Source of the DNA: Sulfurospirillum sp.
GTDB taxonomy: Bacteria > Campylobacterota > Campylobacteria > Campylobacterales > QNZT01
DNA length: 9,100 bases
Reading direction: 5' to 3'
Assembly: GCA_003978455.1 (NCBI GenBank)
Contig: QNZT01000160.1
Coordinates: forward strand, 1-9,100
The translations under genes and the position numbers were made by a program. Under the pieces are notes generated by a model that saw only the letters and a list, made by a program, of their open reading frames with translations, was not told the DNA's origin and searched no databases. Each line of letters starts with the position of its first letter. The stretch's first letter is position 1. Positions 1 through 5,294 of the stretch are shown here, in pieces.

Positions 1-31
1 CGATGAACATATCAAAAGAGGTCTCCATCAT
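1..31 (-). CDS. 5' end of an unidentified minus-strand gene
   Basis: Reading the minus strand from 31, an ATG is followed at once by a second ATG and then by eight more open codons (MMETSFDMFI) before the window ends. An AAGGAGT Shine-Dalgarno sequence (35-41) lies about 5 bases ahead of the first ATG, and a TATAAT hexamer lies farther upstream at 53-58, so a real gene start is likely. Too little protein is visible to name a family. The gene points away from everything else here, and the hairpin-rich repeat lies behind its promoter. Confidence 0.55.
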   Translation of the reverse strand, partial: MMETSFDMFI

Positions 32-52
32 GAAACTCCTTCATTTCTCATT

Positions 53-58
53 ATTATA
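53..58 (-). promoter_or_regulatory. Probable -10 box of the minus-strand gene at 1-31
   Basis: The minus strand reads TATAAT here, a perfect sigma-70 -10 hexamer 21 bases before the ATG at 31. No convincing -35 hexamer is seen 17 bases upstream (the minus strand reads ATTTTA), and the surrounding DNA is very A+T rich, so chance matches are easy. Confidence 0.4.
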
Positions 59-362
59 CTTTTTTTAAATATATATAAAATTGATATGTATCAAGTGATT
101 TATCACCGCACCAACAAATAATCCGAAATTTTGATGCAGTAATTTTGTTCATAATCAAGGCAGATTTTTCAGAGAAACTTTTTGTGCTAAGCACAAAACC
201 GCTATTCGCTAGTTTTGAAGGACTCGCCTTAGCGAATTCGAAAAAATCTAACGCGGAGTATGGACAAAAGTACTGCACCCTTCGGGGAGCACGGGAAGAA
301 GCGATCTGCACGCCAAAAAATATTTGAATTAACCAGTTAGTCCTGCATATTTTTTGACGCAC
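54..362 (-). CDS. Doubtful 102-codon ORF inside the palindromic element
   Basis: This minus-strand frame opens with GTG (360-362) behind an AAGGAG sequence (368-373) at good spacing, which is its only support as a gene. It runs through all the hairpins, and its last codons lie in the left repeat arm and the A+T-rich flank. The protein has no recognisable domain, and its composition looks like translated hairpin DNA. On a minus-strand transcript both the ribosome site and the GTG would be buried in the long stem 291-323/347-379. Repeats of this type often carry such chance frames. I list it because copies of the element may have been annotated as proteins elsewhere. Confidence 0.2.
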   Translation of the reverse strand: MRQKICRTNWLIQIFFGVQIASSRAPRRVQYFCPYSALDFFEFAKASPSKLANSGFVLSTKSFSEKSALIMNKITASKFRIICWCGDKSLDTYQFYIYLKKV

Positions 363-421
363 ATCTCACTCCTTCCCGTTCTCTCAAAACTTCGGATTAT
401 TTGTTGGTGCGGTGATAAATC
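97..421. repeat. 325-bp palindromic element with 38-bp inverted arms and nested hairpins
   Basis: The left arm (97-134) and right arm (384-421) are inverted copies matching at 37 of 38 positions; the outer 31 bases (97-127 against 391-421) are perfect. Between them lie further hairpins: an 8-bp stem with a 3-base loop (180-187/191-198), an 8-bp stem (204-211/230-237), a UUCG-capped stem (274-280/285-291), and a long imperfect stem (291-323/347-379, 26 of 33 matching). No target-site duplication is visible outside the arms (tcaagt to the left, tcgaca to the right). The right arm is in frame with the nuclease remnant that follows. It could be a MITE-like element, an inverted duplication formed when the nuclease gene was broken, an invertible segment, or a locus for a structured RNA. 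No transposase or recombinase is in the window. Confidence 0.75.
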
Positions 422-711
422 TCGACAACAAAAAAAGAGAAGATTATCTGAGAAAACTCTTTTATCTATTGAGACTCAGACCCGATCTTCATGAACGATA
501 CAAACAAAAACAGAAAGAGGAGTTAGCCATGCCGTTTATCATAGAAAAAGAGCGGGATCCGCTTTATAAAGATGGTTTGGAAAAGGGACTGGAAAAAGTA
601 AAAGAGACAAAAATAGCGATTGCAAAAGCACTTTTAAAACAAAATATCGATATCGATGTGATTGCAAAGTCTACCGGAATCACCAAAAAAGAGCTGGAAA
701 AGTTAAGATAA
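412..711 (+). pseudogene. C-terminal remnant of an Rpn/YhgA-type PD-(D/E)XK nuclease
   Basis: The 99 codons from a GTG at 412 (the frame is open from 358) match the tail typical of Rpn/YhgA-like recombination-promoting nuclease/transposase proteins. A helical segment (KREDYLRKLFYLLRLRP) is followed by an MPF...DPLYKDG linker, a charged KGLEKGLEKVKE stretch, and a last helical unit with I-x-x-IAKSTGITKKELEKL, where family members repeat EGxxEG before a sigma-like helix-turn-helix end. The whole N-terminal nuclease domain, about 200 residues with its catalytic acidic and lysine residues, is missing. The 5' end is the right arm of the inverted repeat, so the gene was probably broken there. No good ribosome site precedes the GTG. 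A short expressed protein is possible, but activity as a nuclease is not. The stop codon lies 14 bp before the next gene. Confidence 0.6.
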
Positions 712-725
712 AGAGAGGAGTAAAC

Positions 726-1577
726 ATGCCAAAAATTTCCCGAAGAGGTTTCATGAAAGGTGCCGCAGCGCTTACACTGCTGCCTGTTATATCAGATGCG
801 CAGGAGCAAAAAGCGTCCAATACAATTCGGTTTATCCACATCACCGACTCCCATATGGATTTGCAAAATGACGAAAGTGTCGAAGCGATGAAGGGTGCAG
901 TCGCCTATATCAACAAACACTATCCCGATCTCGACTTCGTGCTTTTTGGCGGAGACAACTTCAACAACAACGTCCCCGGTGACAAAGATGCCGTCGCATT
1001 TACAAAGATTATCTCAGAGCTGCACTGCCCCGCCTACTCTGTACGCGGCAACAAAGAGTCTTCGCCCGTTCCCAAAGGCGATGCGATCGGTTCTGTACAG
1101 TTTCGCAAGATCTTCGTAGAGGGCAGAGGTCTGGACGTGCACGGCAACAACTGGGCACTGGAGAAAAACGGCTACCTCATCCTCGGGCTCGACAGCTGCA
1201 TCGACAACGCCAACAACGGACGCTACACCCCTGAAACCATCGCATATGCACAAAAGAGACTTGCAGAAGGCAAACCGACTATCATCCTCAACCACCACCC
1301 CTATACCAACTACTGGGGAGGCACAGAGAAAAAAGATCTGCACAAATATGTCCTCAACAACACAGATGAGGTTCAAAAAAAGCTTTTCGGTGCAAAAAAC
1401 CTCATCCTCACCCTATCCGGGCACAAGCACATCGACAATGTCAGCAAGATAGGTCACGTCACAGTCATCGCCACCCGCGGTTTCGTCCGCCCTCTGGATC
1501 TCGACCAGTACCCTATGCGCTACGTCGAGATCAAAGATGGCAAGATCGACCAGAAGCTTATCTATACCACTTCATGA
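726..1577 (+). CDS. Tat-exported calcineurin-like metallophosphoesterase
   Basis: The 283-residue protein begins with a twin-arginine signal (SRRGFMK at residues 5-11, then a short hydrophobic run to about 22), so it is probably exported folded to the periplasm, perhaps with metals already bound. The metallophosphoesterase motifs are in order: DxH (D41, H43), GGDN (75-78), GN (108-109), NHH (189-191) and GHxH (232-235). These bind a two-metal centre that hydrolyses phosphomonoesters or diesters; the substrate cannot be told from sequence. The third motif is odd: the usual GNH[DE] reads GNKE, with Lys110 in place of the histidine commonly thought to protonate the leaving group. All metal ligands remain, so reduced or altered activity is more likely than loss of fold. 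GGAG at 717-720 is 5 bases from the ATG. The gene may be co-transcribed with the nuclease remnant upstream. Confidence 0.88.
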   Translation: MPKISRRGFMKGAAALTLLPVISDAQEQKASNTIRFIHITDSHMDLQNDESVEAMKGAVAYINKHYPDLDFVLFGGDNFNNNVPGDKDAVAFTKIISELHCPAYSVRGNKESSPVPKGDAIGSVQFRKIFVEGRGLDVHGNNWALEKNGYLILGLDSCIDNANNGRYTPETIAYAQKRLAEGKPTIILNHHPYTNYWGGTEKKDLHKYVLNNTDEVQKKLFGAKNLILTLSGHKHIDNVSKIGHVTVIATRGFVRPLDLDQYPMRYVEIKDGKIDQKLIYTTS

Positions 1578-1599
1578 AGATCAAAACTCCCTGATCTTC
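1576..1599. terminator. Hairpin at the junction of two convergent genes
   Basis: GAAGATCA (1576-1583) and TGATCTTC (1592-1599) form a perfect 8-bp stem with an 8-base loop exactly where the phosphoesterase gene and the reductase gene end, 3 bp apart. The stem can form in RNA from either strand, so it could end or stabilise both transcripts. Neither side is followed by a T-run, so it is not a classical intrinsic terminator. Part of it encodes the last residues of the reductase. Confidence 0.35.
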
Positions 1600-2498
1600 T
1601 CCGCCACCGACAGCAGACCGTAGATCCGCCGCATCAGCGGTGTATCCACGCCCGCTTTCTCCCCCTCTTTCACGATATAGCCGCTCAGGCTTTCCAGCTC
1701 TGTCTTTTTCCCCGCTTCAAAGTCCAGCTGCATGGAGGTTTTGGAGTGGGGAGGGAGGTTTTGCGCCTGTTGGATCACTTTGGCGACATCTTTGTCGCTG
1801 ATGGGCACGCCGAGGGCATTGGCAACTTTTTTGATCTCGGCGAGGAGTTCATGAACTTCCTCTTCGTGCTCTTTGAAAACTTGATCCATCGGCTTTTTTC
1901 GGTAGCTTGTCAGGGAAGCGAAGGTAGCGATGAAAAGATACTTTTTCCAGCAGTCGTACGCGGCATCTTCACTCAGTTTGTTCTTCAGACCGCTTTGGGT
2001 GAGTACTTCAGAGAGCTGGCGCATCTTTGGCGTGATCCTCTCTGCACCGAAGATCAGGTAGAAGTTTGCCCCTTTTTTGACGATCTTTCCCGCAGATTTC
2101 ACGTGGGAGATGACATAGACACACCCGTCACAGATGATCCCTTCATGAAGATAGCGCGCGATCTCCTCCCTGTGCCCCACACCGTTCGAGAGCGGGATGA
2201 CCAGCGTCTCTTTGCCGATATGCTCTCTGACACTTTCACACGCACTCCCGAAATCGTAACTCTTGACACAGAGAAATACCACGTCAAACTCTTCACCGCT
2301 TTCGGGTGCGGAGGTATCGGGATGTACCGTAAATGTTTCGCCGTTCTCCTCCACCTCCAGCCCCTCTTTGCGGATCGCTTCGAGATGTGCTCCCCTGGCG
2401 AAAAGTTTCAGATCCGCCAGATCACGCTGCGCCAGTTTCGCAGCCAGATAGCCGCCCACCCCTCCTGCACCTACAATGGCGATATGCAGTCGTTTCAT
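1581..2498 (-). CDS. panE: Ketopantoate reductase family protein (ApbA/PanE)
   Basis: The protein has 305 residues from the ATG at 2498, the normal length for 2-dehydropantoate 2-reductase, which uses NADPH to reduce ketopantoate to pantoate in pantothenate and coenzyme A synthesis in the cytoplasm. The N-terminal Rossmann fold shows IVGAGGVGG (8-16). NG of LSNGVG (105-106) is the conserved pair before the hinge. The WKK lysine (K185 or K186) fits the catalytic lysine, and E267 in KTELE fits the catalytic glutamate of the C-terminal helical domain, which ends with the usual VDTP. A longer in-frame reading from 2558 overlaps the upstream gene and adds nothing family-like, so I reject it. The start is one base after the thioesterase stop with no strong ribosome site, so translational coupling is likely. 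ApbA-fold proteins acting on other 2-oxoacids look alike; the symbol is tentative. Confidence 0.82.
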   Translation of the reverse strand: MKRLHIAIVGAGGVGGYLAAKLAQRDLADLKLFARGAHLEAIRKEGLEVEENGETFTVHPDTSAPESGEEFDVVFLCVKSYDFGSACESVREHIGKETLVIPLSNGVGHREEIARYLHEGIICDGCVYVISHVKSAGKIVKKGANFYLIFGAERITPKMRQLSEVLTQSGLKNKLSEDAAYDCWKKYLFIATFASLTSYRKKPMDQVFKEHEEEVHELLAEIKKVANALGVPISDKDVAKVIQQAQNLPPHSKTSMQLDFEAGKKTELESLSGYIVKEGEKAGVDTPLMRRIYGLLSVAEKIREF

Positions 2499-2499
2499 G

Positions 2500-2886
2500 T
2501 CAGATACCCAAAACGTGCTCTTTGAGCACCACCGTATAGAAAACAGCTCTGAAAACATCGGTCTGCTCTACATTGCCCGTCACTTCGACAGCATACCTGT
2601 TGCCTTCATGAGAGATCACATTTGCCTCGAAAAGCACGATCTCTCCGACCCGTACCGGTGCCAGAAACTTCGCTTCACTCTTTGCCAGCACGACGTTGGG
2701 GTCATTGACCGCCGCCATCGCTGCAAAATCCGCCGCACTGAAACAAAACCCGCCGTGCACCAGCCCCTCTGCATCCGCACGCATCACATCAGTAGTCTTG
2801 AGTTCAACCCTGGCATACCCCTCTTCAAGCTGCAACAATTCGCCGCTGAGCGTATGGTCTATCTTCAGATGTGTTTTCAGTTCCAT
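2500..2886 (-). CDS. Hotdog-fold thioesterase-like protein (PaaI/4HBT type)
   Basis: The 128-residue protein fits one hotdog domain. The central GLVHGGFCFSAADFAAMAA (41-59) has the HGG turn and the long helix typical of the PaaI/4HBT group, followed by a VVLAKSEAKFLAPVRVGE strand pair. Members hydrolyse acyl-CoA thioesters as homotetramers or dimers in the cytoplasm; substrates vary widely and none is indicated here. A GTG one codon earlier (2887-2889) is too close to the AGGAGA site (2891-2896), whereas the ATG at 2886 is 5 bases from GGAG, so I chose the ATG. It is the first gene of a two-gene unit with the reductase. The pairing may reflect acyl-CoA or coenzyme A housekeeping, but that is a guess. 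Confidence 0.78.
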   Translation of the reverse strand: MELKTHLKIDHTLSGELLQLEEGYARVELKTTDVMRADAEGLVHGGFCFSAADFAAMAAVNDPNVVLAKSEAKFLAPVRVGEIVLFEANVISHEGNRYAVEVTGNVEQTDVFRAVFYTVVLKEHVLGI

Positions 2887-2910
2887 CACTTCTCCTCTGC
2901 TTTTTGGGTC

Positions 2911-2919
2911 ATTATAGCA
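2911..2919 (-). promoter_or_regulatory. Extended -10 promoter of the thioesterase-reductase pair
   Basis: The minus strand reads TGCTATAAT, a perfect -10 hexamer (2911-2916) with the extended TGn element. The ATG is 24 bases downstream. The -35 region (about 2934-2939) is poor, as is common with extended -10 promoters. Overlapping inverted repeats just upstream (cgactc 2923-2928 with gagtcg 2944-2949; ctgacg 2932-2937 with cgtcag 2948-2953) could be an operator. Confidence 0.6.
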
Positions 2920-3029
2920 CGCCGACTCTTTCTGACGGATCAGGAGTCGTCAGTACGGTGCACACACAAATGCAGCAGGATCACAAAAAGATAGGTAAAT
3001 ATTTTGGTGAGGGGGCAAAGGATAAAAGA

Positions 3030-3048
3030 GGAGCATGACAAATGCTCC
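3030..3048 (-). terminator. Probable terminator of the small membrane protein gene
   Basis: GGAGCAT and ATGCTCC (3030-3036/3042-3048) form a 7-bp stem with a 5-base loop 7 bases past the stop codon at 3055. Read on the minus strand, the stem is followed by TCTTTTATC, a short imperfect T-run. The stem is GC-rich at its base, and the placement is right for an intrinsic terminator. Confidence 0.6.
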
Positions 3049-3054
3049 CCAGGT

Positions 3055-3258
3055 TCACTTCATCTGTGGCAGATTAAAGTTCGTCTGATCTATCGGTGTT
3101 TTACCGATATAGTCAGGCACAGTATTAAATAGATTTGCCGCTACAAAAAGCGCAAATCCTATTCCCAAACACAAAACGATCACTTCGCGTACCATTTTGC
3201 GTTTCTCTTCACTCTCATGATTGTTAAAATCATCAATCTCTTCCAGTGTTGGTTCCAT
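3055..3258 (-). CDS. Small single-span membrane protein, function unknown
   Basis: The 67-residue protein has an acidic N-terminal part (MEPTLEEIDDF), a basic patch (EKRKMVRE, about 18-25), one hydrophobic helix (about 26-44) and a polar C-terminal tail of about 23 residues. The basic patch before the helix suggests a cytoplasmic N terminus and a periplasmic tail. I do not recognise a family. GGGGAG lies 9 bases before the ATG, and a TATAAT box lies upstream. The gene is divergent from the first response regulator and shares its 187-bp intergenic region, so control by that system is plausible. Terminator and promoter evidence make it a one-gene unit. Confidence 0.7.
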   Translation of the reverse strand: MEPTLEEIDDFNNHESEEKRKMVREVIVLCLGIGFALFVAANLFNTVPDYIGKTPIDQTNFNLPQMK

Positions 3259-3293
3259 AGTATAATTCTCCCCTATATGTTTGATAGGGTTAT

Positions 3294-3299
3294 ATTATA
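3294..3299 (-). promoter_or_regulatory. -10 box of the small membrane protein gene
   Basis: The minus strand reads TATAAT within an A+T-rich tract (TAATATAATATAA), 35 bases before the ATG. The -35 position reads CAGTTT, which is weak. An 8-bp palindrome, CGTTAACG (3309-3316), lies in the spacer and might be an operator half. Confidence 0.45.
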
Positions 3300-3389
3300 T
3301 TACCAAAACGTTAACGAAACTGCTTAAATAGGACAAAAAGAGTTTTATTTGATAATCTGATACAATTTGAAACATCTCCGGAAATTTCT

Positions 3390-3422
3390 CTACACACCCG
3401 TTACACAAAAAAATGCTATACT
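3390..3422 (+). promoter_or_regulatory. Activator-type promoter of the first response regulator gene
   Basis: An extended -10 (TGC at 3414-3416, TATACT at 3417-3422) lies 23 bases before the ATG. There is no -35 consensus. Instead TACACA occurs twice, at 3391-3396 and 3402-3407, 11 bp apart start to start, followed by seven A residues. Two direct repeats one helical turn apart over the -35 are the usual binding pattern of OmpR-family regulators (established knowledge). That the neighbouring regulator binds here is inference. Confidence 0.55.
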
Positions 3423-3445
3423 TTCAAAAATGACGGGAGCACTTC

Positions 3446-4111
3446 ATGAAGATCCTTTTACTCGAAGACGACCCTATCCTTTCCGACCTCATGTACGACT
3501 ATCTCATCGAAGCGGGATACGATGTCACCCTCTGCATGGACGGAAACGAAACGATAGAAGCGATCGATTCCGATACATTTGATCTCTTCATCTTCGATAT
3601 CAACGTACCCGGTAAAAGCGGTCTCGATGTGCTCAAAGATGCGCGGGATTTTCAGAAAAACACGCCCGCCATCTTCATCACCGCCTATCAGGATATCGAT
3701 CATCTCAAGCAGGGATTTACCGCGGGGTGCGACGACTATATCAAAAAACCGTTTGAACTCGAAGAGCTCGAAGAGCGGATCAACAACCTCAAAAAGCGTT
3801 ATCACATCGAAGAGACAGACCTGATCCGGATCGACGATATCCGCAGTTTCGACTTCATGAAACGCAGACTTCTCTTCAAAAACGGCACCGATCACGCACT
3901 CTCTCTCAAAGAGGCGAAGATCCTGCACTACCTGCTCAACCACCCGGAGCGCGTCATCTCCACAGATGAACTGATGCAAAATATCTGGGACTACGATGAG
4001 TTTCCCAGCGACGCCACGCTGCGCGTCTATATCAAAAACCTGCGACAGGCACTGGGCAAAGATATGATCCGAACCGTCCGCGGACTGGGGTACAGTTTTG
4101 AACCCAAATGA
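3446..4111 (+). CDS. OmpR-family response regulator, system 1
   Basis: The protein has 221 residues, the usual length. The receiver domain (1 to about 115) has the acidic pocket D8/D9, the phosphoacceptor D51 in FDINVPG, T79 and K101 in the KKPF motif, so all phosphotransfer residues are present. The C-terminal winged helix-turn-helix (about 125-221) has SLKEAKILHYLL, the recognition helix segment DATLRVYIKNLRQAL and the terminal RTVRGLGYSFE hairpin. It is expected to be phosphorylated by the kinase that follows and then to bind direct-repeat DNA sites. GGGAG (3435-3439) is 6 bases from the ATG. The gene overlaps the kinase gene by 14 bp. The ligand and regulon are not readable from sequence. 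Similar regulators occur in Campylobacterota, but I do not assign a named orthologue. Confidence 0.93.
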   Translation: MKILLLEDDPILSDLMYDYLIEAGYDVTLCMDGNETIEAIDSDTFDLFIFDINVPGKSGLDVLKDARDFQKNTPAIFITAYQDIDHLKQGFTAGCDDYIKKPFELEELEERINNLKKRYHIEETDLIRIDDIRSFDFMKRRLLFKNGTDHALSLKEAKILHYLLNHPERVISTDELMQNIWDYDEFPSDATLRVYIKNLRQALGKDMIRTVRGLGYSFEPK

Positions 4112-5273
4112 GAAAAGAGCACTCTACAGTTTTCTGAGTATCTACACCCTCTCCGCCCTCGTCCTGATGGGCATCATCGCCCTGCTCTACTACAACAAAG
4201 CGGTTCATGAAACCAAAACTACCTGTCAAACCGATCTGCAAAGCACGATCCTCTCAGCCGAAATGGATCTGCGCAAAGCGTGTATGTACGACAAGGCGTT
4301 TCATTTTCTGCCCGATCACTATAAACTGCATATCGGGCTTTTCGATGACAACAGAAGAGAGATAGCGGGAAACCTCCGATTTAACGATGTCAACTTCAGC
4401 AAGATGATGGATCCGGGAAAAGCACGTGTACAGATGGTCAAAAAACTGCATGAACCGGTTTTGGGTGTCCGATACATCGTCGCGGAAGATCTGCGTATCC
4501 CCGGACAGCTGCACTCGCTGAAGATTCTGATCGCCACGACGATGTTCTTTGCACTGCTGTTTGTCGCCTTTATCGGCTATCTGCTCAGCAAACTGCTGCT
4601 CAAACCGGTCAAAGCGCAAGTGCGGGAACTCAACCGTTTCATCAAAGATGCCACCCACGAGATCAACACCCCCGTCACGGCGCTGGTCATGAGTGTCTCC
4701 GCACTCAAAAAAAGAGGCACAGGCGATCCCAAACTGCTGCGGCACATCTCCATCAGCGCCAAACAGATCTCAAACATCTACAACGCCCTCTCTCATGTCA
4801 GCTTCGCAGAGTACAAACAGAGTGATATCAAACGTTTCGACCTGAAAAAGGAGATTTTGCAAAATATCACTTTTTTTGAAGAGATCGCCGCTGCCAAAAA
4901 GATCCGTTTCGAAACCGACTTACACTCGACATATGTCCGGATGGACAAAGAGAGCGCCGGCAAGCTGATCAACAACCTCCTCTCAAACGCCATCAAATAC
5001 AGCCATCCAAAAACCACGATCACCGTTACCCTCAAAGCGGGCAAACTGAGTGTCAGGGATGAAGGTATCGGCATCAGTAAAGAGAACATAGACCTCATCC
5101 TTAAACGCTACAAACGCGCCACCAAAATGGGCGGCGGCTTCGGCATAGGACTCGATATTGTCAATACGATCTGCCAGCAGTACGGTATTGGACTGCACAT
5201 AGAGTCACAAGTGGGCGAAGGATCGGTATTTATACTCGACTTTAAGAGTGTGATTTCCCAAACCGATAGCTAA
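4098..5273 (+). CDS. Membrane sensor histidine kinase, system 1
   Basis: The protein has 391 residues from a TTG start inside the regulator gene. That start has GGGG (4087-4090) 7 bases ahead; the nearby ATG at 4108 is out of frame. Helix 1 (about 10-32) and helix 2 (about 142-168) enclose a periplasmic loop of about 110 residues with two cysteines (C43, C62) that could form a disulfide or bind metal. There is almost no room for a HAMP domain: the H-box DATHEINTP (H187) begins 15-20 residues after helix 2. The N-box (NLLSNAIKYS, N297), G1 (DEGIGIS, 321-327) and G2 (GFGIGLDIV, 347-355) complete the ATP-binding domain. Kinase and phosphatase activity toward the partner regulator is expected. 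The loop matches no sensor domain I can name, so the signal is unknown. The stop lies 21 bp from the stop of the facing kinase gene. Confidence 0.9.
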   Translation: MNPNEKRALYSFLSIYTLSALVLMGIIALLYYNKAVHETKTTCQTDLQSTILSAEMDLRKACMYDKAFHFLPDHYKLHIGLFDDNRREIAGNLRFNDVNFSKMMDPGKARVQMVKKLHEPVLGVRYIVAEDLRIPGQLHSLKILIATTMFFALLFVAFIGYLLSKLLLKPVKAQVRELNRFIKDATHEINTPVTALVMSVSALKKRGTGDPKLLRHISISAKQISNIYNALSHVSFAEYKQSDIKRFDLKKEILQNITFFEEIAAAKKIRFETDLHSTYVRMDKESAGKLINNLLSNAIKYSHPKTTITVTLKAGKLSVRDEGIGISKENIDLILKRYKRATKMGGGFGIGLDIVNTICQQYGIGLHIESQVGEGSVFILDFKSVISQTDS

Positions 5274-5294
5274 TCTTGCGTCAGCGGCTTACTT

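Noticed and set aside
246..343. attC-like integron recombination site (ATCTAAC near 246, GTTAG near 336)
   Set aside because: The right core reads GTTAGTC rather than GTTRRRY, the arms do not pair as an attC hairpin, and no cassette or integrase is present.
97..421. Retron msr-msd or group II intron RNA (inverted ends; GTGCG on the minus strand at 358-362)
   Set aside because: No reverse transcriptase is in the window, no domain V-like sequence is seen, and the GTGCG match is five bases only.
1746..2525. Long plus-strand open frame opposite the reductase
   Set aside because: It is a shadow of the panE coding frame; the minus strand has clear Rossmann and catalytic motifs, and the plus frame has no family features.
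2499..2558. N-terminal extension of the ketopantoate reductase
   Set aside because: It overlaps the thioesterase gene and would put about 20 unrelated residues before the nucleotide-binding strand; the ATG at 2498 gives the family's normal start.
3458..3979. Minus-strand open frame opposite the system 1 regulator
   Set aside because: It is antisense to a complete receiver domain with all phosphotransfer residues, and no ribosome site or motif supports it.
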